A stretch of DNA of 64,000 nt from Peristeroidobacter agariperforans (GCF_004138335.1 NZ_RYFW01000001.1:1054001-1118000); one strand, 5' to 3'; positions 27,558 through 36,784 are shown, counted from the stretch's first letter. Made by a program: numbers and translations. The notes: a model not told the origin generated them from the letters alone.

Positions 27558-28949
27558 ATGATTCTCACCCTGGAAGTGACCGGCCCGCAGGCCCAGGCCA
27601 TGGGCGCCGCCGGTCGCAAGACCTTCAAGGCGCTCGGCGGCACCATCGGGCGCCTGCCGGACAATGACTGGGTGTTCCCCGACCCGTATGTGTCGGGCCG
27701 GCATGCACTGATCCGCTACGTCAACGGCAAGTACTTCGTCGAAGACACCAGCACCAACGGCGTGTTCATCAATTCCCCAGACAATCGACTGACACGCGGG
27801 CAACCGCAGCAATTGCGCGATGGCGACCTGCTGTATATCGATGCCTATCAGATCAATGTTTCCATCCAGAAAGACGCCACCGAGGATTTGCAGAACGATC
27901 CGTTCGCCGCGTTGAAGAACGGCGGCCCGAAGCTCGTACCGCCCGCGCGGCGCGCTGTCACGCCGGCGCCAGCTGCGGCCGAAGACAGAACCGAAAGTCT
28001 GGTTGCAAGTCGTCCGAGCGCCCCCCGGAATGGCACCATTCTGCAAGACTCGACTGCCAGGGTCGACGAGGATGAGGAGGACGAAGAGGACGAGGTCGAC
28101 GAGGATCACGGCACCGAATGGTTCGGCATGGCCGAGGTTGCCGAGCCGAAGAAGCCGTCGCCCTCAGCGGTTCCGTCTCGCCTCCGGGCTGATGTTGTGA
28201 AATCCACGATCGCTGTTCCCACGCCGCCTCGCTCGCAGCCACAGCTGCAACGCCCGGCCCCGGTTGCCAAAGCCGTCCCGAAAGCGGTCACCAAAGAAAT
28301 TCCCAGCGCTCCGGCGCCGCGGCCGCGTCCCGAGCAAAGCAAGCCGGCGAGCGGCGATGGGGCGCAGTTGAAAGCGTTGTTCGATGCGGCGGGCATCGAA
28401 GGTCTCGAGCCCAGCGCGGAGAATGCGCGCATGCTCGGAGAGATTCTGCGGATCGCACTCGGCGGTGTGATGGAAGCGTTGCGTACCCGCGAGCACGTGA
28501 AGGATGAATTGCGCATGCGCGGCACTTCGTTCAAGGCGGCGGACAACAACCCGTTGAAGTTTTCCGCCAACGTCGACGATGCTTTTCACAACCTGCTGGT
28601 GAAACACAATCCCGCGTATCTGGCGCCGCCGGATGCTTTCGAAGATGCGTTTCGGGACGTGCGCGATCACCAGTCGGCGTTCCTGGCGGCGATGCGCCTG
28701 GCGTTCGAGTCGATGCTGTCGCACTTCGATCCGCAACGCATGCAGGACGAGTTCGACCGGCAGATGAAAGGCTCGATCCTCGGCGTGCCAGCCAAGCTGC
28801 GCTATTGGGACCTGTACCGGGACAAGTACGGCGAGCTGAGCAAGGACGCCGAAACCGGCTTCCGTACATTGTTTGGCGACGCGTTCGCGCGCGCCTATGA
28901 GGAACACCTGGAGCGGCTGAAAAAATCCAGCCGGCCGGTGGGGCAGTGA
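27558..28949 (+). CDS. FHA-domain protein, TagH-like (type VI secretion-associated)
   Basis: The 463-residue protein begins with an FHA domain: IGRLPDNDWVFPDPYVSGRHALIRY then STNGVFIN, the phosphothreonine-binding loops. A long low-complexity linker has an acidic run near residues 168-184 and Pro/Ala-rich parts. The C-terminal domain (about 275-455) matches the T6SS TagH/Fha1 domain, with LGEILRIALGGVMEALRTREHVKDELR and FDRQMKGS. In T6SS, the FHA protein reads the kinase/phosphatase switch. The next gene overlaps it (GTGA), so the three are one unit. Confidence 0.85.
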   Translation: MILTLEVTGPQAQAMGAAGRKTFKALGGTIGRLPDNDWVFPDPYVSGRHALIRYVNGKYFVEDTSTNGVFINSPDNRLTRGQPQQLRDGDLLYIDAYQINVSIQKDATEDLQNDPFAALKNGGPKLVPPARRAVTPAPAAAEDRTESLVASRPSAPRNGTILQDSTARVDEDEEDEEDEVDEDHGTEWFGMAEVAEPKKPSPSAVPSRLRADVVKSTIAVPTPPRSQPQLQRPAPVAKAVPKAVTKEIPSAPAPRPRPEQSKPASGDGAQLKALFDAAGIEGLEPSAENARMLGEILRIALGGVMEALRTREHVKDELRMRGTSFKAADNNPLKFSANVDDAFHNLLVKHNPAYLAPPDAFEDAFRDVRDHQSAFLAAMRLAFESMLSHFDPQRMQDEFDRQMKGSILGVPAKLRYWDLYRDKYGELSKDAETGFRTLFGDAFARAYEEHLERLKKSSRPVGQ

Positions 28950-29680
28950 CCTTCATGGATGAAACATTGGTGGAAGAGGACATTCAGCCCGTTTACGTTT
29001 CGGCAGGCATGACTGACGTCGGCCGTCTTCGCGCCACGAATCAGGACGCCTTCGTCGAACTGCACGCCGCCGGCGTCTGGTCGGTGGCTGACGGCATGGG
29101 CGGCTATCGCGATGGCGATGTCGCGAGCCGCATGGTGTGCGAGGGGCTGCAGCTGTTGACTGGCGAAGGCTCGCTCGACGAAGCGGTCATCGCCGTCCGC
29201 CAGCGCATGAGCGACGTGAATCGCCGCTTGTATGAAGCGTCGGTGCGGCCGATCAATCCCATCGTCAGTGGCAGCACCGTGACCATCCTGTTGGTCCGGC
29301 GTACCGAGCTCGCCGTGCTGTGGGCCGGCGACAGCCGCGTGTATCGCTGGCGCCAGGGTCAGCTGGCGCAGCTGACGACCGATCACACCTGGGCCGCCGA
29401 GCTGAACTTGCAACATCCCGATGAAGAAGCGGACCATGCCATCACGCGAGCTGTCGGCGGGGAGGCGACATTGACGCTGGACATCCGGAAGGACCGGGTC
29501 CGGCTCGGGGATCGTTACCTGCTGTGCTCCGACGGCCTGACGCGCGAGCTGAACGACGCGCAGATTGCCTCGGCGCTGTCGGCCGACGATGTGAAAACAT
29601 CGGCGCGCAAGCTGATCGATGCCACGCTAAAAGCGGGCGCACGCGACAATGTGACGGTGGTCATTGTGGAAGCGACCTGA
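28946..29680 (+). CDS. PP2C-type phosphatase, PppA-like
   Basis: The 244-residue phosphatase has RLRATNQDAF, WSVADGMGGYRDGDVAS, VLWAGDSRVYRWR, LLCSDGLTRELND and the final GARDNVTVVIVE metal motif, a complete PP2C set. The start overlaps the upstream FHA gene at GTG 28946; ATG at 28955 is the alternative. No membrane helix is seen. In the T6SS threonine-phosphorylation pathway PppA reverses PpkA phosphorylation. Its placement between an FHA protein and a kinase supports that role here. Confidence 0.88.
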   Translation: MTFMDETLVEEDIQPVYVSAGMTDVGRLRATNQDAFVELHAAGVWSVADGMGGYRDGDVASRMVCEGLQLLTGEGSLDEAVIAVRQRMSDVNRRLYEASVRPINPIVSGSTVTILLVRRTELAVLWAGDSRVYRWRQGQLAQLTTDHTWAAELNLQHPDEEADHAITRAVGGEATLTLDIRKDRVRLGDRYLLCSDGLTRELNDAQIASALSADDVKTSARKLIDATLKAGARDNVTVVIVEAT

Positions 29681-29722
29681 TCAGCATAGGAAGCGGCTGA
29701 CGTTCTCAATGTCGGCGCCCCC

Positions 29723-31234
29723 ATGAAGAACACGGACGAACAACAAACCAAGCTGCGCGCTGCCGAACCCGACGCCACCCTGCATCGCTCAGGGACGGAA
29801 CTGCACACGCTCGTGCGTGCAGAACCCGAAGGGACGCTCGTCCGACAGTCGACGGAGGATTCAGGCACTGCCGCGCGCACACTGCAGGCCGGTCGGCCGG
29901 TGCAAGGCCCGGATGCGGCGTTCGCGCCCACGCTCAAGGCGCCGGAGTCAGGCGCGCGTGATGCTTTGAGCCAGCAGCCGGGCTCACTCGAGCCGGGCTC
30001 GGTCATCAAACAGCGCTTCGTGCTGGAAACCATGCTCGGCAAAGGCGGCATGGGCCTGGTATTCGGCGCCGTCGACCGGCGCAAGCTCGAAGCGCGAGAT
30101 CCAAATCCTCACGTTGCATTGAAAGTGCTGAACGCGGATTTCGCGCGGCACCCCCAGTCTTTCATGGCCCTGCAGCGCGAGGCGCGCAAGGCGCAAACGC
30201 TGGCGCATCCAAACGTCGTCACTGTGTTCGACTTCGATCGCGATGGCGACACCGTCTACATGACGATGGAGCTGCTGAAAGGCCGCTCGCTCGATACCAT
30301 CGTTCGGGAAGGGCGCGGCAAGGGCAACAGTGCCGAGTTCGCCTTGCCGATCATTCGCGGTATTGCCGAAGGCCTGGCCTACGCGCATCGCAAGGGCATC
30401 GTTCATTCGGATCTCAAGCCGGGCAACGTATTCATTGCCTCGGATGGCACTGCGAAGATTCTGGATTTCGGCATCGCGCGCGCCGTGCCCAGCTCCATCA
30501 CCGAAGAAAACAAAGATGAGTTCGACGCTGGATCGCTTGGCGCGTACACCGAAGCGTATGCGACGGACGAAATGGTCGCCGGCGTCGATCCTCATACCGC
30601 GGACGATATGTACGCGCTCGGCATCATCGCGTACGAGTTGGTCACGGGATTTCATCCGTATCAGCGACACAGCGCGCCGAACGCGCGCAAGCTCGGTATC
30701 AAGCCCACGCCGCTGAAGGGGCTGAAGCGCAAGCATGCGCGTGCGATCGAACGATGTCTGTCCTTCGAGCGCAAGGATCGCCCCCAGACTGCGGGTGACT
30801 TTCTCAAGTTATTCCGCGGCGTCACGCGGCTACAGAAATCCACGCTGGCGGCGAGCGCCGTGCTGGCGCTGACGGCCGGCTATTTCGGATATCAAAACTA
30901 TCTCGAAACCAGCCCGGCCATTGCGTTCGCCGAATTGCCGGCGACCAGCCAGCAGGACTTTCGCACCGCCATGAAACAGGGCGACGCAGCGTGGGCGTTC
31001 TATGAGAACGAAGGCTTGTCCGATGGGATCATGTCGGCGCTGCAGAGTTACGCCGCGGCCTACGACATCCATCCGCGCAACCGCGAAGCTGTTGCAGCAC
31101 TGAATCGCGCGGCTGACGAGGTTCTACGGCTGACCGAGAACGATCCCGCGCGACGCCACGAGATGGCGGAACGGTTGCAGCAGCTGAGCGCCCACTTCCG
31201 AAAATACGCGCCGGTCGTCGACGCGGCCAGGTAG
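29723..31234 (+). CDS. Membrane-anchored Ser/Thr protein kinase, PpkA-like
   Basis: The 503-residue protein has an N-terminal Thr-rich tail with two 13-residue near-repeats (14-26 and 33-45, pattern AEPxxTLxRxxTE). A Hanks-type kinase follows: GKGGMG (glycine loop), VALKVL (Lys), IVHSDLKPGNVF (catalytic Asp; HSD instead of HRD) and ILDFGIAR. One membrane helix lies near 372-392 and a periplasmic helical domain follows. It completes an FHA/PP2C/kinase cassette. No other T6SS gene is in the window, so the output may be something else. Confidence 0.88.
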   Translation: MKNTDEQQTKLRAAEPDATLHRSGTELHTLVRAEPEGTLVRQSTEDSGTAARTLQAGRPVQGPDAAFAPTLKAPESGARDALSQQPGSLEPGSVIKQRFVLETMLGKGGMGLVFGAVDRRKLEARDPNPHVALKVLNADFARHPQSFMALQREARKAQTLAHPNVVTVFDFDRDGDTVYMTMELLKGRSLDTIVREGRGKGNSAEFALPIIRGIAEGLAYAHRKGIVHSDLKPGNVFIASDGTAKILDFGIARAVPSSITEENKDEFDAGSLGAYTEAYATDEMVAGVDPHTADDMYALGIIAYELVTGFHPYQRHSAPNARKLGIKPTPLKGLKRKHARAIERCLSFERKDRPQTAGDFLKLFRGVTRLQKSTLAASAVLALTAGYFGYQNYLETSPAIAFAELPATSQQDFRTAMKQGDAAWAFYENEGLSDGIMSALQSYAAAYDIHPRNREAVAALNRAADEVLRLTENDPARRHEMAERLQQLSAHFRKYAPVVDAAR

Positions 31235-31242
31235 CCAGCTCG

Positions 31243-31485
31243 TTACGGGCGGTATTTCGCGCGCACATCCCGGATGGCGCGGCTCGCATCCATGTCGAGT
31301 GCATCCGCGATCGCAATGAACTCGATCACGTCGATGCGCCGTTCCCCGCCTTCGTATTTGGAAATGAAGCTCTGCGGTTTGCCAAGACGATCCGCCAGCT
31401 GCTGCTGAGTCAAACCGGCCTTCTCGCGCGCGGCAAGCAGCAACTCGAGCAAGCGAACATGAGCAGGTGAGCGCAGTGACTTCAA
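31243..31485 (-). CDS. XRE-family helix-turn-helix regulator
   Basis: The 80-residue protein is a single Cro/C1-type HTH: LLAAREKAGLTQQQLADRLGKPQSFISKYEGGERRIDVIEFIAIADAL. There is no effector domain. It faces the kinase gene tail-to-tail with eight bases between them. Such solo HTH proteins often regulate themselves or a neighbour; the target is unknown. Confidence 0.85.
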   Translation of the reverse strand: MKSLRSPAHVRLLELLLAAREKAGLTQQQLADRLGKPQSFISKYEGGERRIDVIEFIAIADALDMDASRAIRDVRAKYRP

Positions 31486-31641
31486 GACGGCGGGCTCCGT
31501 ATGACGCCCGTGTCTATATTCCGCCCGAGCCGTTATCCCAACTTAGAATACTCCCATCGGATTTCGTCTGGCACGGAAAATCTGCTGTAATCGCGCCCCT
31601 TCCCGGCCGCATGCCGAGCGCATCAAAAGTTCTTCGCAGAC

Positions 31642-33198
31642 ATGAACAGCAAACCCCAAACCGCCCCGCAGGGCGCCAAGGCCAAGACCGCCATCACCCC
31701 GACCCGGGATGAAAACTATGGCGAGTGGTATCAGCAGGTTATTCGCGGCGCCGACCTGGCCGAGAACTCGGCCGTGCGCGGCTGCATGGTCATCAAGCCG
31801 TGGGGCTACTCGCTGTGGGAGAACATGCAGCGGGTGCTGGACGACATGTTCAAGGCTACCGGCCATCAGAACGCCTACTTCCCGCTGTTCATCCCGCTGT
31901 CCTTCATGCAGAAGGAAGCTGCCCACGTGGAAGGTTTTGCCAAGGAGTGCGCGGTGGTCACCCATCACCGCCTGGAAGCCGGGCCGGATGGCAAGCTGCG
32001 CCCGACCGGCGAGCTGGAAGAGCCCCTGATCGTCCGCCCGACCTCCGAGACCATCATCGGCGATGCGTTCTCGCGCTGGGTGCAGAGCTATCGCGACCTG
32101 CCGCTGCTGATCAATCAGTGGGCCAACGTGGTGCGCTGGGAAATGCGCACCCGCATGTTCCTGCGGACCGCCGAATTCCTCTGGCAGGAAGGCCACACGG
32201 CGCACGCCACCAAGGAAGAAGCCGTGGAAGAGACCATGCGCATGCTCGATGTGTACGCGACCTTCGCCGAAGAATGGATGGCCGTGCCGGTGATTCGCGG
32301 CGAAAAGACGGCCAACGAGCGCTTCCCGGGCGCCGAGCAGACCTTCTGTATCGAAGCCATGATGCAGGATCGCAAGGCGCTGCAGGCCGGCACCAGTCAC
32401 TTCCTCGGCCAGAACTTCGCCAAGGCTAGCGGCATCGAGTTCCTGGACCAGAACGGCCAGCACCAGCACGCCTGGACCACCAGCTGGGGCGTGTCGACCC
32501 GCCTGATCGGCGGCCTGCTCATGACTCATTCCGACGACGACGGCCTGGTGCTGCCGCCGAAGCTCGCGCCGGTGCAGGTCGTGATCCTGCCCATTTACCG
32601 GTCCGATGAAGATCGGGCGCGCGTGATCGAGTACTGCCGCTCGGTGGCCAATGAGCTGCGGGCGCAGCGCTACGCGGATCGTCCGGTTTCCGTGGTCGTC
32701 GACGAGCGCGATGAGCGCGGCGGCGACAAGGTGTGGAACTGGATCAAGAAAGGCGTGCCGGTGCGCATTGAAGTCGGCCCTCGCGACCTCGAGAAGGATG
32801 CGTTGTTCGTCGGCCGTCGCGATCGCGCGCCGAAGGACAAACAGAGCATCCCGCGCAGTGAGTTCGTCGCGTCGATCGGTACCACCTTGCAATCCATTCA
32901 GGATGGCCTGTTCGAGCGGGCGAAGGCATATCGCGAGCAGTTCACGAAGCGCATCGACACCAAGGAAGAGTTTTACGAGTACTTCACCGCGCCGCGCGTG
33001 GCCGAGAATGCTCCGACGCCCATTCACGGTGGCTTCGCATTGACGCACTTCAGCGGCGAAGCGGCTCTGGAAGAGCGAATCAAGGCCGAGCTTGGCGTGA
33101 CGGTGCGCTGCATTCCGTTAGAAAAGAGCGAGCCCGGCACCTGCCCGTTCACCGGCAAGCCGAGCCCGCAGCGGGTGGTGTGGGCGAAGGCGTACTGA
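31642..33198 (+). CDS. proS: Prolyl-tRNA synthetase, archaeal/eukaryotic-like class (ProS type 3)
   Basis: The 518-residue enzyme has RGCMVIKPWGYSLWENMQ, EEPLIVRPTSETIIGD, FLWQEGHTAHAT and GGLLMTHSDDDGLVLPPKLAP, and ends in WAKAY with a terminal Tyr. These are marks of the ProS found in archaea, eukaryotes and Thermus. The INS editing domain of the normal gammaproteobacterial enzyme is absent. The C-terminal zinc site of the Thermus enzyme appears lost: only TCPFTG remains and the CxxxxC pair is replaced by FSGEAA. It charges tRNA-Pro. No bacterial-type proS is seen in the window. Confidence 0.94.
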   Translation: MNSKPQTAPQGAKAKTAITPTRDENYGEWYQQVIRGADLAENSAVRGCMVIKPWGYSLWENMQRVLDDMFKATGHQNAYFPLFIPLSFMQKEAAHVEGFAKECAVVTHHRLEAGPDGKLRPTGELEEPLIVRPTSETIIGDAFSRWVQSYRDLPLLINQWANVVRWEMRTRMFLRTAEFLWQEGHTAHATKEEAVEETMRMLDVYATFAEEWMAVPVIRGEKTANERFPGAEQTFCIEAMMQDRKALQAGTSHFLGQNFAKASGIEFLDQNGQHQHAWTTSWGVSTRLIGGLLMTHSDDDGLVLPPKLAPVQVVILPIYRSDEDRARVIEYCRSVANELRAQRYADRPVSVVVDERDERGGDKVWNWIKKGVPVRIEVGPRDLEKDALFVGRRDRAPKDKQSIPRSEFVASIGTTLQSIQDGLFERAKAYREQFTKRIDTKEEFYEYFTAPRVAENAPTPIHGGFALTHFSGEAALEERIKAELGVTVRCIPLEKSEPGTCPFTGKPSPQRVVWAKAY

Positions 33199-33267
33199 GC
33201 CGAACGCGATAACGTTCACTATCGTCGCTATCCTGCCCGGGGATAGCGACTGGCAAGGTTTGTCTGG

Positions 33268-34191
33268 ATGTCGGCGGTCTCTCGCGCCAATTGGCAAATT
33301 CACTTCTGCGTCATCCTGTGGGGATTCACTGCCATTCTCGGCAAGCTGATCTCGCTGGATACGCTGTCGCTGGTCTGGTGGCGACTGCTGCTCGTGGCCG
33401 GCGCGCTGGTGCTCGTGCCGCGTTTCTGGCGCGGACTATCTGCGTTGCCGCCGCGCCTGATTGCGATCTATGCCGGCATCGGGATGGTGGTCGCGCTTCA
33501 CTGGCTGGCGTTCTACGGCTCCATTCGGTTGGCCAACGCTTCGGTTGCAGCCACCTGCCTGGCGTTGTCGCCGGTGTTCCTCGCCTTCATCGAACCCTTT
33601 CTGGTGGGCCGTCGCTTCGACGTGCGCGAACTGTTGTTTGGCCTGGCGGCGATTCCGGGCGTCGCGTTGGTAGTGGGCGGAACGCCAACCACCATGCGCC
33701 TGGGTGTGGCGGTTGGCGTGCTCGGAGCGTTGCTGGTCTCGGTGTTTGCCAGTCTGAACAAACGTTACATCGGCCATTCCGATGCGCTGGCGGTCACCGG
33801 CTTGGAAATGGGCGCCGGTCTGTTGTTGATCACGCTGATCTCGGCGGCGATGGCGCCGGACACTGTGTTTGTCCTGCCAACAGTGCGGGATGCGACGTTA
33901 CTGGCCGTGCTCGCGATGGGCTGCACGCTGCTGCCGTTCGCCGTATCGCTGGCAGCGCTTCGTCACGTAAGCGCGTTCTCAGCAACCATCGCGCTCAACA
34001 TGGAGCCGGTATATGCGATCGTGATGGCGATCGTGTTGCTCGGTGAGCAGCGCGAGCTCAGCCCGAGTTTCTATTTAGGCGTCGCCATCGTGCTGGCGGC
34101 CGTGTTCCTGCACCCGTGGCTGGTGCGCCATCCAGTCAACGCCGCTGCAGCAGCTGATCGACCCGATCCCGGTAAGAGCGGCTCAGTTTGA
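33268..34191 (+). CDS. DMT-family (EamA) transporter
   Basis: A 307-residue membrane protein with about ten hydrophobic segments in two EamA repeats, the first starting FCVILWGFTAILGKLISLDTL. Drug/metabolite transporters of this group export amino acids or small metabolites; the substrate cannot be told. Its last 56 bases overlap the 3' end of the facing response-regulator gene, so the final 18 residues (ending ADRPDPGKSGSV) are an overprinted tail. Confidence 0.88.
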   Translation: MSAVSRANWQIHFCVILWGFTAILGKLISLDTLSLVWWRLLLVAGALVLVPRFWRGLSALPPRLIAIYAGIGMVVALHWLAFYGSIRLANASVAATCLALSPVFLAFIEPFLVGRRFDVRELLFGLAAIPGVALVVGGTPTTMRLGVAVGVLGALLVSVFASLNKRYIGHSDALAVTGLEMGAGLLLITLISAAMAPDTVFVLPTVRDATLLAVLAMGCTLLPFAVSLAALRHVSAFSATIALNMEPVYAIVMAIVLLGEQRELSPSFYLGVAIVLAAVFLHPWLVRHPVNAAAAADRPDPGKSGSV

Positions 34192-34960
34192 TCTCCTGGC
34201 CGTCGTCGAGCGTCAGGAAATATTCGCCGTTGGTGTGAGGCCGCAGCCGCCGCACGCGTGACACGTTGACGATGGTCGAACGGTGCACGCGCTGAAACAG
34301 CTGCGGATCGAGCACCGCTTCCAGCGACTTCATGGTCTCGCGCAATACGTAGGTGCGCCCGTCGGCGTGCACGCACATGTAGTCGCCGGCAGCATCGATC
34401 CAATCGATGCTTTTCACGTCGACCCTGACCGTGCCGGCGTCGTCGCGAATCGGAAGAATCTGCGGATACTGTGGCTGGCGCTCGGCGTGCAGATATTGCC
34501 GCAGCGTTTGCTCATCCACCTGCCCGGTTCCTTGGGTAGTCGCGAGCAACTTCATCAGCTGTTCCCGCTGACTGAGCGCATTGCGCTGTTGCCAATAGCC
34601 ACGCACGCGATCCAGCGCCTGGGTGAAGCGTGTGTCGTTGATGGGCTTGAGCAGGTAGTCGATGGCCTGCGCCTCGAAGGCGTCCAGCGCGTAACGATCG
34701 TAAGCGGTGACGAAAATCACCATCGGCAGCAACTCCTGCGGCAATCGCGCCAGCACTTCGAAACCGGAGATGCCGGGCATCTGGATGTCCAGGAACATCA
34801 GGTCCGGTTTGTCCTCCATCATCGATTCGACGGCTTCGCGGCCGTTGGCGCAATGCCGGACGATCTCGATATCCGGATGTTGGGCAAGCCGCAGCTCGAT
34901 GCCGCGCCGGGCCAGTTCTTCATCATCTACGATGATGGTGCGAATGGGTTGGTCAGTCAT
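34136..34960 (-). CDS. LytTR-family response regulator
   Basis: The 274-residue regulator has a receiver domain with phospho-acceptor D58 in LMFLDIQMPGISGFEVL and the conserved VTAYDRYALDAFEAQAIDYLLKPI. It is followed by a LytTR DNA-binding domain (about 175-272; VHRSTIVNVSRVRRLRP). It is 24 bases downstream of its likely kinase, forming a LytS/LytR (AlgZ/AlgR-like) two-component system. AlgR-type regulators often control pili, biofilm or surface traits; the target here is unknown. Confidence 0.93.
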   Translation of the reverse strand: MTDQPIRTIIVDDEELARRGIELRLAQHPDIEIVRHCANGREAVESMMEDKPDLMFLDIQMPGISGFEVLARLPQELLPMVIFVTAYDRYALDAFEAQAIDYLLKPINDTRFTQALDRVRGYWQQRNALSQREQLMKLLATTQGTGQVDEQTLRQYLHAERQPQYPQILPIRDDAGTVRVDVKSIDWIDAAGDYMCVHADGRTYVLRETMKSLEAVLDPQLFQRVHRSTIVNVSRVRRLRPHTNGEYFLTLDDGQEIKLSRSYRDRVDQLLQRR

Positions 34961-34984
34961 GGCTTACTCATGCCACGCTTTGGC

Positions 34985-36055
34985 TCAGTTGGGAGCCGTA
35001 GCGCGTTCCGCTGGAAACGTCAGCGACACCCGCAAACCGGGGTCGGTGTTCGTTACTGCAACGGTGCCGCGTTCTCCGTACAGCACCTGCAGGCGCTCGC
35101 GAGTATTGCGAATACCGACGCCGCGACCATTGGCCAAACGGGTCGCATCGATCATGCCCGGCCCGTCATCGGCAACTTCCAGTTGCAGCATACCCCCGGT
35201 GACGTGAGCGCCGATGCGAATTTGCCCGCCTTGCTCCCGTGGTGAGACCGCGTACTTGATGGCGTTCTCGATCAAAGGTTGCAACAACAGGCTGGGCACC
35301 AGCATGGTGCTGGCCGCGTCTTCGATGGCGTAGTTCAGTCGCAGGCGCGAGCCGAAGCGCATCGTCTCGATATTCAGATACAGATTGAGCGCGTCGATCT
35401 CCTGCGCGACCGTGACTTTCTTCATCGGGTCCTGATCGAGCGTATAGCGCAGGAACTCCGACAACCCGGTGACCGCGTTGTTGGCGGTGCTGTTGCGGTT
35501 GTCGAGAATCAGCGTCGAAATGGCGTTGAGCGTGTTGAACAGGAAGTGCGGATTGAGCTGATAACGCAGCATCTTCAATTGCGCTTCCTGCGCCAGCGAC
35601 GCCGCCTGCAGAGTGGCGATGCGCTGTGACTGCAAGGACTCGTAGTACTTCACGCCGAAGTACAGGCCGACCCAGCACATGATCAGATAAGTCGAGCTCA
35701 ATGCGCCGCTGAAGTATTCGTGCCAGTGCACGATGGGCCATTCCGGCTCCACACAGCGATGGTAGAACCAGTTCATGATGACGCGGAGGAAGCAGGCCGT
35801 AACCCACGCAGCGGCGAGGGCCCCCGCCATCATCACGGCCGGCGGCTTTTTCCAGAGCCATCGGCAGATGTAACGCAGCGGCATGGTGAGCACGCAGCCC
35901 GAGGCGGCTGCGACTGCGATGTACTGTACATAGGACACCGGCTTGCCATACAGCAGTGCGCCGACGTACTGAGAAACGCCGTAGGCGCTCCAGCCGAGTA
36001 CGTGCAGGGACCAGAACAGCAGATTTCTGTTTTGTTTCAGTTGTGCGAGGTCCAT
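34985..36055 (-). CDS. LytS-like sensor histidine kinase
   Basis: I use the ATG at 36055 (356 residues; the frame is open to 36379 but that stretch is not protein-like). Four membrane helices fill about residues 15-150. The His_kinase domain has the phospho-acceptor H170 in LRYQLNPHFLFNTLNAI, typical of LytS/YehU kinases, and the ATPase has PLIENAIKYAVSP and GVGIRNTRERL. No GAF or PAS domain is present. It pairs with the LytTR regulator downstream. Confidence 0.92.
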   Translation of the reverse strand: MDLAQLKQNRNLLFWSLHVLGWSAYGVSQYVGALLYGKPVSYVQYIAVAAASGCVLTMPLRYICRWLWKKPPAVMMAGALAAAWVTACFLRVIMNWFYHRCVEPEWPIVHWHEYFSGALSSTYLIMCWVGLYFGVKYYESLQSQRIATLQAASLAQEAQLKMLRYQLNPHFLFNTLNAISTLILDNRNSTANNAVTGLSEFLRYTLDQDPMKKVTVAQEIDALNLYLNIETMRFGSRLRLNYAIEDAASTMLVPSLLLQPLIENAIKYAVSPREQGGQIRIGAHVTGGMLQLEVADDGPGMIDATRLANGRGVGIRNTRERLQVLYGERGTVAVTNTDPGLRVSLTFPAERATAPN

Positions 36056-36377
36056 GCGGTCACTGTAAGCAAGAGCCGCGACGCATTCCATCCTTTCGTC
36101 GCGCCGCCGGCACGCCCGGTCGCAAGCGGTGCTTCCAGCTCGATTTTTCGCCCGACATAACGCGTTTCCGGCGCTGTTGTAGCGGCAATTGCGTGTGCGT
36201 CGAAACGATTCGGCCGCACGATGAGCAGAAGGAATGTCGGGCCGCTGCGCCCGGTCGAACTTCGCGTCGATGAAAATTTCTCGCGACGCTTGCAACCCTG
36301 GGCGAATCACTCGCATCTCAAGGACAAGCGCGCGATGAACGGTACGAAAGAGAAGCGAAGTTAGAGGAGACTCGATC
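36056..36377. other. 322-bp divergent region between lytS-like and urcA-like genes
   Basis: No gene is supported on either strand. It should carry both promoters. I see no strong -35/-10 pair or palindrome worth naming; a possible GAGGAGA ribosome-binding site for the right-hand gene is at the end. Confidence 0.4.
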
Positions 36378-36767
36378 ATGTCCAGCCAGAAGTCCTTCCG
36401 CGTTGCGCGTTACGTTGCCGCCTGTGCCTTCACTGCCCTGGCTTTCGGCGCCGCGGCTCACGCTGGCGATGCACCCGGCACTGCCGACGCGCCCTCGACC
36501 ACTGTCGACTACACCGACTTGAATCTTGCCAAACAGGGTGATGCGAAGGTGCTGTACAGCCGCCTGCAGCGCGCCTCGGATCGGGTCTGCGTTCAGTACA
36601 AGGAGCCACGCGATCTGCGCCGGATGAAGGTGTACAACGCTTGCTATCGGGATGCGCTGGCTCGCGCTGTCGATAGCGTCGGCCATGCCTCGGTGCAGGC
36701 CGTGTATGCGGCGGATGAGAACGTACGGATCGCGAGCCGCTCGATGAAGTCCCGGGCCAGCACCTGA
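36378..36767 (+). CDS. UrcA-family secreted protein
   Basis: The 129-residue protein has a signal peptide ending near AHAGDAP. It contains the UrcA pattern: TVDYTDLNLAKQGDAKVLYSRLQRASDRVC and a second conserved Cys in YNACYRDALARAV, likely a disulfide pair. UrcA-family proteins are common in Sphingomonads, Caulobacter and Steroidobacter relatives; their function is unknown. A good ribosome-binding site (GAGGAGA) precedes the ATG. Confidence 0.85.
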   Translation: MSSQKSFRVARYVAACAFTALAFGAAAHAGDAPGTADAPSTTVDYTDLNLAKQGDAKVLYSRLQRASDRVCVQYKEPRDLRRMKVYNACYRDALARAVDSVGHASVQAVYAADENVRIASRSMKSRAST

Positions 36768-36784
36768 AATGCCGGCCTGTTCAA

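Noticed and set aside
27453-28109. Minus-strand extension of the SRPBCC gene frame over the FHA gene
   Set aside because: It is antisense to a convincing FHA domain, has no protein-like composition, and the double ATG at 27452 with a ribosome-binding site starts a clean signal peptide.
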